Shown here one piece after another: positions 17,240 to 25,741 of a DNA stretch of 38,902 bases. The DNA lies in contig NHDL02000002.1 of NCBI GenBank assembly GCA_002167555.2, positions 1 through 38,902 on the forward strand. The letters run 5' to 3'. Positions within the stretch are counted from its first letter, which is position 1. Every line of letters begins with the position of its first letter. The stretch is from Deltaproteobacteria bacterium TMED58 (GTDB lineage Bacteria > Desulfobacterota_D > UBA1144). The position numbers were made by a program, and so were the translations under genes. Below the pieces are notes generated by a model. The model searched no databases. It saw only the letters and a program-made list of their open reading frames with translations, and had not been told where the DNA came from.

Positions 17240-18365
17240 CAAAAAATTTTATAGCATTATAGGTATAAATTCAGGAACCTCCGCAGACTCATTGGACATT
17301 GGACTAGTAAAGTTAAATAGTGGAAGCATTTCTTTGTCTTATTCAGCCTCATATGATTTCCCCGAAGCATTAAGAAGAGAGATTTTAGCTTCAGGACCAA
17401 AATCAACTATTTATGATATCGAGCTTCTAAGTTTAAAATTAGGGGACTTTGTAGCAAGAAAAGTAAATCAATTTATATCAAGCAATAAAATTAATCGCTC
17501 TAAGGTTGATTGTATTGGCATGCATGGGCAAACAATTCATCATTCACAAGAAATAAATCAAACTATCTCAATACAAATATCTGAGGCTGATGTAGTTTCA
17601 AGCAAAACTAAATTAAGGACTGTCTATGATTTTAGAAAAAAAGATATTGCATTAGGGGGCGCAGGAGCACCTTTAGTTCCTATTTTAGATTTTTATTTAT
17701 TTCCTGAGATCAAAAGGCCTTTCATATGTCAAAATTTGGGCGGAATCGCAAATTCAACATTAGTAGAAAAGAATTTTTTAAAATGTTTAGGCTATGATTC
17801 AGGGCCAGCCAATTGTTTAATTGATAGAGCAATTCAAATTAAAAACAAGAATAAAGTCTTTTTTGATAAAGATGGTTCCATCGCAAAAAAAGGAAAAGTA
17901 ATAGTCCCTCTTTTGAACAAGATTCTTAGGAACTCTTATTTTTCTTTAATGCCACCAAAATCAACTGGAAATAAAGAGTTTGGCACTGAATATATAAATA
18001 ATCTTATTCGGTACTCCATACAAAAGGGCATAAGATTTAATGATTTAGTTGCAACTCTTTCCACTGCAACTATTGAGTCAGTGGCTGATTCATATGAAAA
18101 ATTTATATTCCCAATATCAAACCCAACGAAGGTTATTGTGTCAGGAGGTGGAGTTAAGAATAAGTTCATAATGGATGGATTAAAAAATAGGCTTCCTGGT
18201 CTTGAATTTATTCAATCAGACAAGCTTGGTATCCCTTCAAAGTATAAAGAGGTTATATTGTTTGCACTGTTAGCATATTTAAGATTAATAAATAAAAGTT
18301 TTAATTTAAAAAATATTACAGGCTCCACAGAAAAAGCTTTATTAGGAAAAATCTCGAGCCCGTGA
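17232..18365 (+). CDS. anmK: AnmK, anhydro-N-acetylmuramic acid kinase
   Basis: AnmK uses ATP to open and phosphorylate 1,6-anhydroMurNAc to MurNAc-6-phosphate, the MurQ substrate. The 377-residue protein carries the ATP-binding opening IGINSGTSADSLDI (about 10-23; most relatives read GTSxDGxD, so the Gly after the Asp is Ser here), then DCIGMHGQTIHH, GGAGAPLVPILDFYLF, QNLGGIANST and YDSGPANCLID. Length agrees with the family (about 370). It overlaps murQ by 8 bases and ends one base before the next gene, so the three are translationally coupled. Confidence 0.95.
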   Translation: MGNKKFYSIIGINSGTSADSLDIGLVKLNSGSISLSYSASYDFPEALRREILASGPKSTIYDIELLSLKLGDFVARKVNQFISSNKINRSKVDCIGMHGQTIHHSQEINQTISIQISEADVVSSKTKLRTVYDFRKKDIALGGAGAPLVPILDFYLFPEIKRPFICQNLGGIANSTLVEKNFLKCLGYDSGPANCLIDRAIQIKNKNKVFFDKDGSIAKKGKVIVPLLNKILRNSYFSLMPPKSTGNKEFGTEYINNLIRYSIQKGIRFNDLVATLSTATIESVADSYEKFIFPISNPTKVIVSGGGVKNKFIMDGLKNRLPGLEFIQSDKLGIPSKYKEVILFALLAYLRLINKSFNLKNITGSTEKALLGKISSP

Positions 18366-18366
18366 T

Positions 18367-19353
18367 ATGCAAAATATTTTTTCTAATTTAATTATCCCAA
18401 GAATAAATTTAAATTCAGAGGAATCTTTGGTAAGTGCCGTATCACTTATTCGAGACTATGGTTTTGATTCTTTCATATTATTTGCAACAGACAAAGTTAC
18501 TTTCGGTGAGAGGGAAAGATTTACATTAAATCGTTTATCAGAAACAAGAAAAATTTTGGATTCTGTGTCAGAAAAAAAGGTTTTATTTTTTTTGGATGCG
18601 GAGAATGGGCTAGGTAGGCGTTGTATAGATGGAAATGAATATAATTACGAGGATATTGATTCTTTAAATCATGAATCTATCATAAATATTTTTGACTCTA
18701 TAAATAAAGAGTTACATCTTAATCAGATTTCTTTTAATCTTGGTCCAGTTTTAGATTTAAAAAGAGATGATTCAAAAGTATTGGAGGGTAGGTGTTTTTC
18801 AGATAAGCCTAATGAGATAATTAGGATAGGGGGTCTTTTCTTAGAGTCATGTAGAAAAAATAATATAATTTCTTGCGTTAAACACTTTCCTGGACATGGT
18901 GCCGTCGCAACAGATACACATGAAACACTTCCCAAATCTTCAATTTCTGAATTTGATTTAAAATCTAAACATATTAAACCTTTTGCAGAATTAGTACAAA
19001 ATACTGATTTAGTTATGATGAATCACATAAACTACTCCTCTATTGATTCATCCTTTATACCAGCATCAATGTCGAAAAATATAATGATAAATATATTGAT
19101 TAAAGAACTTCATTTTGATGGCATTATAATCAGTGATTCAATCCGAATGAAGTCCGTAACCGAGAACTTTAATGAATTTGATACTGTTCAAGGGGTTTTG
19201 GTTAATGGTGGAGATTTAGTTTTGGATCCACTAGATCCTATAATTTGTATGGAAGCTATAACTGATTTATATTGTAAGTATGGCAAAGAAATTGATAAAA
19301 AGCTTGAAAAGATTGTAAAGATTAAAGATATGGCGAGGAGTTCAATAGTATAA
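18367..19353 (+). CDS. nagZ: NagZ-like beta-N-acetylglucosaminidase (GH3)
   Basis: The 328-residue protein is a glycoside hydrolase family 3 enzyme of the short, NagZ type. It shows SFNLGPVLDLKRDD, KHFPGHG (172-178), the Asp-His dyad D183/H185 in ATDTHETLP, and the nucleophile D257 in IIISDSIRM. It has no signal peptide, so it acts in the cytoplasm, where NagZ cuts GlcNAc from anhydroMurNAc. That role fits exactly between an importer and AnmK/MurQ. It starts one base after the anmK stop and its own stop overlaps the next start (TAATG). I am sure of GH3 and fairly sure of NagZ. Confidence 0.87.
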   Translation: MQNIFSNLIIPRINLNSEESLVSAVSLIRDYGFDSFILFATDKVTFGERERFTLNRLSETRKILDSVSEKKVLFFLDAENGLGRRCIDGNEYNYEDIDSLNHESIINIFDSINKELHLNQISFNLGPVLDLKRDDSKVLEGRCFSDKPNEIIRIGGLFLESCRKNNIISCVKHFPGHGAVATDTHETLPKSSISEFDLKSKHIKPFAELVQNTDLVMMNHINYSSIDSSFIPASMSKNIMINILIKELHFDGIIISDSIRMKSVTENFNEFDTVQGVLVNGGDLVLDPLDPIICMEAITDLYCKYGKEIDKKLEKIVKIKDMARSSIV

Positions 19354-21065
19354 TGGACTACTTTCTTTTCTTAGATTTTTTGTCAGCCACAGATCTTTTA
19401 ATAATTTCTTTATATTTAGCTTTAAGTATTTCGATAGGCATCTATTTTAAGACTAAAAGTCAAAATAGTATTAGCTCCTATTTTGTCTCGGAAAGAAATT
19501 TACCATGGTGGCTACTAGGAACATCTATGGTAGCAACCACTTTATCTATTGATACTCCTATTGTAGTAATTTCATGGATTCGTGATCCTGGAATTTGGAA
19601 GAATTGGTTTTGGTGGTCATTTTTGTTTACTCATTGTATTGTCATTTTCTTTTTTTCTAGATATTGGAGAAGAGCTAATGTGATAACAGATAATCAGTTA
19701 ATTGAAATTAGGTATTCTGGAGCTCCTGCAAAGTATCTTAGAGTTTTTAAGGCTTTTTATTTTTCAACTTTTTTTAATCTAATAATATCTGCATGGATTA
19801 TTAGTGCATTCCTTAAAATATTTAATGTAATATTAGGATTTGATAGTACTGTTCTACTAATTATTGTTACATTGGTAGCACTTTTTTATACTGCTTCCTC
19901 TGGTTTGAAGGGTATCGTTATTAATGACTTTGTTCAATATTTTGTAGCCTTTGCAGGCTCTATAATTTTAGTTGTATTTCTAATTAATTCACCACAGATT
20001 GGGGGATTAGATAACTACTTTATTTTAGTAAAGGAGATATCTCCTGAAAAATTATTAATGATTCCTTCAATATTTAATACTGAAGATTTCATGTTGTTTC
20101 TGAGCTACTCAACTATTGTATGGTGGTCTTCTCATAATTCTGATGGCGGAGGTTATATAATACAAAGACTTTGTTCTGCTAAGTCTGAGAAGGATGGAGT
20201 TTTAGGAACCATTTGGTTTGTTCTTAATCACTATGTATTAAGGTTCGCACCTTGGATTGTTATCGGCCTTTGCGCTTTAATACTTTATCCTACGGAAACT
20301 ACTATTCTAAATGATAGTGAGGAAATTTATCCAATCCTAATTAGAGATTATGTTTCAGATGGATTTAAAGGCTTTCTAATTGTAACTCTTTTAGCGGCTT
20401 ATATGTCCACGATAAGTACTCAGATAAATTGGGGCTCCTCTTATTTGGTAAATGATTTATATAAAAGGTTTTATGCGAATAATAAAAGCGAAAAACATTA
20501 TGTCCTAATATCCAAAATATTCACCGTTGTTTTCTTGCTTCTGGCTTTGGTCGTAGGACTGGGAATTAAAAATATTGGATCTGCATGGATATTTCTATGG
20601 TCTGTAAGTTCCGGGCTAGGGTTCTTCTTGATTGCTAGATGGTTTTGGTGGAGAATAAATTCTTGGTCAGAAATATCAGCGTTAATTTGTTCAGTGTTTC
20701 TAAGCATAGTATTTTATTTCTTAGACTATTTACAAATTTTAGAGCTAGACTTTAAATTAAAATTAATCATTATCCCCATATCGATATTGGTGGGCTTGTT
20801 AGTTACTTTTCTGACTAAGCCTGAAAATGACAAGGTATTAGAAAAATTCTATAATCAGATTAGACCAAGTGGTTTCTGGAGACAACAAGATTCTCAAGAT
20901 AAAGACATAACATCTTTATTGAAAGCTTTTCAACTCGCGCTATCTATTTTAATTCTCATATTTGCTTTTATACAACTAGCTATTGGTAATTTCTACTTAT
21001 CCATTGGTTCAATGTTTATTGGGATAACGATTTTAATTTATATAGTTAGGGAAATTGAAAGTTAG
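19353..21065 (+). CDS. Sodium:solute symporter (SSS family), candidate muropeptide-sugar importer
   Basis: The 570-residue protein has about 13-14 predicted membrane spans and the SSS-family pattern: a first span, then SSYFVSERNLPWWLLGTSMVATTLSIDTP (split here: the ERNLPWW part precedes span 2), and GFKGFLIVTLLAAYMST later. It overlaps the nagZ-like stop codon by one base, so it belongs to the murQ-anmK-nagZ operon. The substrate is not readable from the sequence. The operon makes anhydroMurNAc, GlcNAc-anhydroMurNAc or a related sugar the likely cargo, in place of AmpG or a PTS permease. Its stop codon overlaps that of the convergent Fe-S carrier gene. Confidence 0.88.
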   Translation: MDYFLFLDFLSATDLLIISLYLALSISIGIYFKTKSQNSISSYFVSERNLPWWLLGTSMVATTLSIDTPIVVISWIRDPGIWKNWFWWSFLFTHCIVIFFFSRYWRRANVITDNQLIEIRYSGAPAKYLRVFKAFYFSTFFNLIISAWIISAFLKIFNVILGFDSTVLLIIVTLVALFYTASSGLKGIVINDFVQYFVAFAGSIILVVFLINSPQIGGLDNYFILVKEISPEKLLMIPSIFNTEDFMLFLSYSTIVWWSSHNSDGGGYIIQRLCSAKSEKDGVLGTIWFVLNHYVLRFAPWIVIGLCALILYPTETTILNDSEEIYPILIRDYVSDGFKGFLIVTLLAAYMSTISTQINWGSSYLVNDLYKRFYANNKSEKHYVLISKIFTVVFLLLALVVGLGIKNIGSAWIFLWSVSSGLGFFLIARWFWWRINSWSEISALICSVFLSIVFYFLDYLQILELDFKLKLIIIPISILVGLLVTFLTKPENDKVLEKFYNQIRPSGFWRQQDSQDKDITSLLKAFQLALSILILIFAFIQLAIGNFYLSIGSMFIGITILIYIVREIES

Positions 21066-21385
21066 ACTGTAAAGGATGAACCACATCCACAAGAAGCTTT
21101 TGCGTTGGGATTTTCAATACCAAAACCAGTACCATTTAGCCCATCAGAGAAATTTAAAGTTCCACCTTCTAAATGGGTAAAGCTAAATTTATCAATCACT
21201 ACTTTTACATTTGAATTTTCGAATACTTGATCAGAGTCATCTATTGCATCATCAAATCCCATTTCATAGGAAAATCCAGAGCATCCACCTGGAACAACTT
21301 TAATTCTTAAAAAAGAATCAGAAGAATCTTCATCACTTAAAAGTCTATTAATTTCATCAACAGCTTTTTCACTTATATTAAACAT
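21062..21385 (-). CDS. A-type iron-sulfur carrier (IscA/ErpA/HesB family)
   Basis: I start at ATG 21383-21385 (MFNISEKAVDEINRLL), giving 107 residues, the family norm; the frame opens 12 codons earlier without support. The three cluster-binding cysteines are present: C35 in GGCSGFSYEM and C99/C101 in SCGCGSSF. A-type carriers deliver Fe-S clusters to apo-enzymes; LipA and IspH, both Fe-S enzymes, are encoded nearby. Whether it is IscA, ErpA or SufA cannot be told. A TATAAT lies 4 bases before the ATG with no ribosome binding site, suggesting a leaderless transcript. Confidence 0.93.
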   Translation of the reverse strand: MFNISEKAVDEINRLLSDEDSSDSFLRIKVVPGGCSGFSYEMGFDDAIDDSDQVFENSNVKVVIDKFSFTHLEGGTLNFSDGLNGTGFGIENPNAKASCGCGSSFTV

Positions 21386-21447
21386 ATGTATTATAATAAA
21401 TAATATGACTAATATTTGCAATATTTTTGTTTATATAGTTAATACTG

Positions 21448-21453
21448 TATATT
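21448..21453 (+). promoter_or_regulatory. Candidate -10 box of the M24 peptidase gene (leaderless)
   Basis: TATATT ends 7 bases before ATG 21461 and no ribosome binding site is present. The 75-base divergent gap 21386-21460 also holds the -10 of the Fe-S carrier gene on the other strand (about 21390-21395). Confidence 0.4.
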
Positions 21454-21460
21454 AAGTTTC

Positions 21461-22570
21461 ATGAAGAAAATGACTTTAATATATGACAGTACAAAAAATT
21501 CATCTGACCTACTATATAAGACAAAATTCAAAGCACCTGACCCAATAATATTTTTTGAAATTAGAAAAAAGACCCATCTTGTTCTAAATGATTTAGAGCT
21601 AGAAAGAGGTAAGAAGCAGGCGAAAGTTGATGAGATTTTATCACTTCGAGAAATTCTAAACTATGCCAAAGGGAATAAAATTGAGAATATTATATTTGCT
21701 TTAATTAAAAAATATAAAGTGGATGAAGTACTTGTCCCTTATACTTTTCCATCATATTTATTCAACAAACTTGTAAAATTAAAAGTTAAACTTAAGGCTT
21801 CAGATAGTTCAATTTTTTATGAATCTAGATTAATAAAAGACAAAGCTGAGATAAAAAATATAAGGAAAACTATGAAGTTAACCGAGTCAGTAATGGCAAA
21901 AATAATTGATAAAATTAAATATTCAAAAGTTAAAAATAAATTACTATATTCGGATGGAAAGATTTTAACATCCGAAATTCTTAGAAGTTTTTGTCAAAAT
22001 GAGCTTTCTCTAAAAGGACTAGAATGCCCAGACTGTATTATTTCATCTGGCAGGCATTCATCTCTACCCCATCATGAGGGCTCTGGTCCAATTAAAGAAT
22101 CTTCGCCAATAATAATGGATATATTCCCACGCAATATAGATAATGGTTATTATGCTGATATAACTAGGACTATAGTAAAAGGGAAGCCATCAAAGATTTT
22201 AAAAGATATGTTTAAAGTTGTTAAAAATGGTCAAAGTTTAGGGGTAAAATTAGTTAAAGCAGGGATGGATTCCAGGATTATCCATAATAAAATTAAAAAC
22301 TTCTTTGATGAATCAGGTTTTTTAACTGATTTCGAAAAAAAGAACCCCGATGGCTTTATTCATTCAACAGGCCATGGTCTGGGCTTAGAGATTCATGAGC
22401 CACCTAGAGTCTCTTCACTGAAAGAGATACTTAAGGCTAATCAAGTTATTACCATTGAGCCAGGTTTATATTATTCAAATATTGGTGGAGTTAGAATTGA
22501 GGATACTGTGGTTGTAACAAAAGAGGGATGTAAGAGCTTAAGCAAATTTCCGAAATTTTTTGAGATATAA
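21461..22570 (+). CDS. M24-family metallopeptidase (Xaa-Pro aminopeptidase/dipeptidase type)
   Basis: The 369-residue protein has an N-terminal creatinase-like domain (to about residue 130) and a C-terminal pita-bread catalytic domain. All five metal ligands can be seen: Asp in IIMDIFPRN, Asp in YADITRT, His in STGHGLGLEIHEPP, Glu in TIEPGLYY and Glu in RIEDTVVV. The fold and length match Xaa-Pro peptidases (PepP/PepQ type), which cut peptides at proline. It has no signal peptide and is cytoplasmic. mazG overlaps its 3' end by 11 bases if the TTG start is right. Confidence 0.88.
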   Translation: MKKMTLIYDSTKNSSDLLYKTKFKAPDPIIFFEIRKKTHLVLNDLELERGKKQAKVDEILSLREILNYAKGNKIENIIFALIKKYKVDEVLVPYTFPSYLFNKLVKLKVKLKASDSSIFYESRLIKDKAEIKNIRKTMKLTESVMAKIIDKIKYSKVKNKLLYSDGKILTSEILRSFCQNELSLKGLECPDCIISSGRHSSLPHHEGSGPIKESSPIIMDIFPRNIDNGYYADITRTIVKGKPSKILKDMFKVVKNGQSLGVKLVKAGMDSRIIHNKIKNFFDESGFLTDFEKKNPDGFIHSTGHGLGLEIHEPPRVSSLKEILKANQVITIEPGLYYSNIGGVRIEDTVVVTKEGCKSLSKFPKFFEI

Positions 22571-23330
22571 ATTGAAAAGTCCAGAAGAAAGAATTAGAGA
22601 ATTGATTAACTTAACAAAAGCTCTTCGTGCTGAAGGTGGCTGTCCATGGGATAGAAAGCAAACTCTTTTAAGTCTACGTAATTATATTATTGAAGAAGCA
22701 TATGAAGTAGTAGATGCAATAAGTAGAAATGATATTGGTAATTTAAAGGAAGAAGTAGGAGATTTACTTTTACAAGTTTTGTTTATTGCAAATATTGCAG
22801 AAGAAGAAACTATGTTCACTTTTGAAGATGTCATTCTAGAGCTATCAGATAAATTAATACGAAGGCACCCGCATGTTTTTGGGGATGAAAGTGCAAAAGA
22901 TGAAAATGAAGCATTAAAAATTTGGGAAGAACAAAAAGCCTTGGAGAATAATGGTGAAAATAAAGATTTTCCAAAAACTCTTCCATCATTAAAGCGGGCA
23001 GTAAAAATTTCCAAATTTTTTTCAAAAGACGGCTTAGATTTTAAATCAATTAAGGAGGTTCATAGCAAGCTTGAATCAGAGATCTTAGAGTTTGATGAAG
23101 CCTATAAAAGAAATTCTAAGTCGGATATAGAGGAAGAGCTAGGTGATATTTTATTTACAGTTGCTAATCTTTGTCGACTTAACAAGATTGACCCCGAAAT
23201 AGCCTTAAACCAGAGTAGTGATAAGTTTTTAGAACGTGCAAAAATCTTTTTAGCTATAAAAACTAACTATTTAAATGACGAAGATGCTTGGGAAGAAGCT
23301 AAATTAACTTTGAAAAAAAGAAAAAAGTAA
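22560..23330 (+). CDS. mazG: MazG, nucleoside triphosphate pyrophosphohydrolase
   Basis: MazG hydrolyses (d)NTPs to NMP and pyrophosphate, cleaning the nucleotide pool. The 256-residue protein contains two MazG helical units: GCPWDRKQTLLSLRNYIIEE with EEAYEVVDAI and EEVGDLLLQVLFIA in the first half, and EEELGDILFTVANLCR in the second. These glutamates and aspartates bind magnesium. Length fits E. coli MazG (263). The start is TTG at 22560, inside the end of the peptidase gene; TTG 22572 (reading MKSPEERI) is an alternative. Its 3' end overlaps the convergent apgM gene by 27 bases. Confidence 0.93.
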   Translation: MRYKLKSPEERIRELINLTKALRAEGGCPWDRKQTLLSLRNYIIEEAYEVVDAISRNDIGNLKEEVGDLLLQVLFIANIAEEETMFTFEDVILELSDKLIRRHPHVFGDESAKDENEALKIWEEQKALENNGENKDFPKTLPSLKRAVKISKFFSKDGLDFKSIKEVHSKLESEILEFDEAYKRNSKSDIEEELGDILFTVANLCRLNKIDPEIALNQSSDKFLERAKIFLAIKTNYLNDEDAWEEAKLTLKKRKK

Positions 23331-24503
23331 CTCGTGACCAGAATGTTCAACTATGCCTGATTCATTCGCAGCTTTTTCAGTGAAAACTTCCTTTCCATGA
23401 TTATTATTGTTTAATCTGGAATCAAAAATTAAGAAAGGTACATATTCATAACTGTGAGTTCTCAGTTCGCAAGGGGTTGGATGGTCAGAGACAACGCAGA
23501 TTTTATATTCATCATATTTATTTTCCATTAAATCAATTATCGGGCCTACCACTTTATTATCTAGATCATTTATAGCTTGTATCTTCTTTTTATAATCACC
23601 TTCATGGCCCGTTTCATCAGGGGCCTCTATATGAATCATACAAAAATCATCATTTTCTAGACTTTTAATTGCCGCTTCAACTTTTCCTTTATAGTTTGTA
23701 TCAAGGTATCCGGTCGCTCCATCAACCTCTAAAACATTTAAGCCAGCAAGCTTGCCTATACCTTTTACTAAGTCTACAGCTGAAATAATTGACCCACCGA
23801 TTTTATGGATTGATTTAAATTTAGGTAACTTAGGCTTTTTACCTTGACCCCACAACCAAACATCGCTACAATCAGATGACTTTAATTCGGGAACTTCATT
23901 TTTAAGCTTTTTTATAGCTACTTTTGCCTGTCTCATTAAGTCTCTTAATCTCACTGAGCCTGGGCCTGAGGGTAAATATTGAATTATATTTTTGTCTAAA
24001 ATATCATGGGGTGCTGTTGTTTCTATTTCAGTCATACCATTTTTCCATACCAATATATGTCTATAGCTTACACCCTCATAAATTTTAAACTCATCATTTT
24101 CAATATTTTCTCTTAGAGCCTCGATAATTTGTTTTGATATTGTATTTTTAATATGACCAGCTGAATGGTCTTCCATGATTTCTTTTCCATTTTTATTTTT
24201 GATTGTTACCAAGTTGCACCTGTAACATATATCGTTAGGCTCAAGATTAATACCTATACTTTCAGCTTCAATGGGGGATCTACCTGTAAAAAATTTTTCA
24301 GGATTATATCCTAAAATACTAAGGTTGCCTACATCGCTCCCTGACTTCATACCCTTAGGTATATGATTAACAATTCCCATTTTAGATAATTTTATTAACT
24401 TATCTAAATTTGGTGTATTTGCGGCTTCAAGTGGGGTTCTGTTGCCAAGTTCTTTTATTGGCCTATCAGGCATTCCATCTGCTTGAATCAAAAGAAATTT
24501 CAA
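23304..24503 (-). CDS. apgM: ApgM-type 2,3-bisphosphoglycerate-independent phosphoglycerate mutase
   Basis: The enzyme interconverts 3- and 2-phosphoglycerate in glycolysis and gluconeogenesis. The 399-residue protein belongs to the archaeal-type iPGM family of the alkaline phosphatase superfamily: ADGMPDRPIKELGNRTPLEAA at the start (metal ligand D9), SGSDVGNLSILGYNP with the phosphorylated Ser62, HIEAPDETGHEGDYKKK and VSDHPTPCELRTHS supplying metal ligands. Length matches ApgM (about 400), not GpmI (about 510). It is the last gene of the aroA-to-apgM operon, overlapping the lipA stop by 4 bases (ATGA) and mazG by 27 bases tail to tail. Confidence 0.93.
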   Translation of the reverse strand: MKFLLIQADGMPDRPIKELGNRTPLEAANTPNLDKLIKLSKMGIVNHIPKGMKSGSDVGNLSILGYNPEKFFTGRSPIEAESIGINLEPNDICYRCNLVTIKNKNGKEIMEDHSAGHIKNTISKQIIEALRENIENDEFKIYEGVSYRHILVWKNGMTEIETTAPHDILDKNIIQYLPSGPGSVRLRDLMRQAKVAIKKLKNEVPELKSSDCSDVWLWGQGKKPKLPKFKSIHKIGGSIISAVDLVKGIGKLAGLNVLEVDGATGYLDTNYKGKVEAAIKSLENDDFCMIHIEAPDETGHEGDYKKKIQAINDLDNKVVGPIIDLMENKYDEYKICVVSDHPTPCELRTHSYEYVPFLIFDSRLNNNNHGKEVFTEKAANESGIVEHSGHELLFSFFQS

Positions 24504-25426
24504 CTTATAACTCTCTTTTTTAAACTTTGTTTTGCATTTTCAAGTTGTTTCTCTGCATGATATGAACTTCTAACCATAGGACCACATTCTGCAGTAATTA
24601 TATTTTCTTTCTCTTCACAATATTTCTTAATCCCATCAAACTCCTTAAGAGTATAATATTTAGATACATTTATAAAATCCTTTGAAGGCTGAAGATATTG
24701 TCCAACTGTAACAATTTCACATCCAACATTATTTAAATCATCTATGCATTCTAGGATTTCTTCTGTTGTTTCACTTAGCCCAATCATGATACCAGACTTA
24801 GATATAATTTTTTTTGACGAAGAAAAAAAATTAAGTAAACCCAAAGATCTTTTGTAGAAGGCCTGAGGTCTGACAGCTCTCTTTACAGAAGTACCCGTAT
24901 TTTGTTTTAATTTATAAAGTCTTTTTACAGTTTCAATATTATGATTAACTACATCAGGTTGTGCATCTAAAATTAACTCATAACATTTAGTATCCCCTAA
25001 AAAGTCAGGAATTAAGACCTCAACTTTAATACCAAGGTCAAGATTTTTTATCTCTTTAATAGAATTTGCAAATATTTCTGCACTTTGATAGTTTTTATCA
25101 TCTCTATTTACGGAAGTGAGGACAATGTGATCTATCAGCTTGTTATTTCTCTTTATATCTAAAATTCCTCTCGCTAATCTTTTAGGCTCTAAATAATCTA
25201 TATTTAGCCCTTTCCCTGTTTTTACAGCGCAAAATCCACAACTTCTTGTGCAAGTATCACCAAGTATCATAAAAGTCAGTGTTCCCGCACTCCAGCATTC
25301 ACCAAGATTGGGACATTTTGCCTCTACACAAACTGTATTAAGCATATTTTTTGATACTATAGATTTTAATTCAGTAAAGTTATTTCCTGTAGGAATCTTA
25401 GATTTAATCCATCTCGGCTTTCTCAC
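24500..25426 (-). CDS. lipA: LipA, lipoyl synthase
   Basis: LipA is a radical-SAM enzyme that inserts two sulfurs into octanoyl groups on lipoyl-dependent enzymes. The 308-residue protein has both cluster sites: the auxiliary cluster cysteines C33, C38 and C44 (TVCVEAKCPNLGECW) and the radical-SAM CX3CX2C motif C59, C63, C66. The C-terminal RSSYHAE supplies the serine that ligates the auxiliary cluster. Length is typical (about 300-320). The start is GTG, overlapping the lapA-like stop by one base (TAGTG), and the 3' end overlaps apgM by 4 bases. No lipB is visible in the window. Confidence 0.96.
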   Translation of the reverse strand: MRKPRWIKSKIPTGNNFTELKSIVSKNMLNTVCVEAKCPNLGECWSAGTLTFMILGDTCTRSCGFCAVKTGKGLNIDYLEPKRLARGILDIKRNNKLIDHIVLTSVNRDDKNYQSAEIFANSIKEIKNLDLGIKVEVLIPDFLGDTKCYELILDAQPDVVNHNIETVKRLYKLKQNTGTSVKRAVRPQAFYKRSLGLLNFFSSSKKIISKSGIMIGLSETTEEILECIDDLNNVGCEIVTVGQYLQPSKDFINVSKYYTLKEFDGIKKYCEEKENIITAECGPMVRSSYHAEKQLENAKQSLKKRVIS

Positions 25427-25722
25427 TATCCATTACCCCCCTTTAAACTCTGATTGTTTTCAATTGCAATAATCTTCTTTTTTAATTCATTATTTTTGAT
25501 ACTTTTCTTGTATAAATTGGAACCTATCAGAACCAGAGAAATTAAGGCTCCGAGAATAAAAGATGAAATCATAAGAATTGAATTGTTTATAGGAATATCA
25601 TTAATTTTAAATAATTTCAGGTCATAATTAATTGAGAAACTATGAATAAAAATGGACTGATTCTGGAAGATAAAAGTTAGTGTTACTATAAAGATTAATA
25701 TTATTAAAATAGTTTTTAGCAT
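25426..25722 (-). CDS. LapA-like small membrane protein (DUF1049)
   Basis: The 98-residue protein has two membrane spans, at about 2-20 and 47-68, and a charged C-terminal tail rich in Lys and Asn. This layout, with FIFQNQS after the first span, matches LapA/DUF1049 proteins. In E. coli LapA works with LapB in regulating LPS synthesis; here no lapB is adjacent, so the role is unproven. The gene lies 19 bases after sppA and overlaps lipA by one base. The family call rests on topology and the NQS motif. Confidence 0.65.
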   Translation of the reverse strand: MLKTILIILIFIVTLTFIFQNQSIFIHSFSINYDLKLFKINDIPINNSILMISSFILGALISLVLIGSNLYKKSIKNNELKKKIIAIENNQSLKGGNG

Positions 25723-25741
25723 AAACTAGAGTTTAACATAT

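Noticed and set aside
22682-23014. 110-codon open frame on the minus strand inside mazG
   Set aside because: It lies wholly within a well-supported gene on the other strand and shows no motif.
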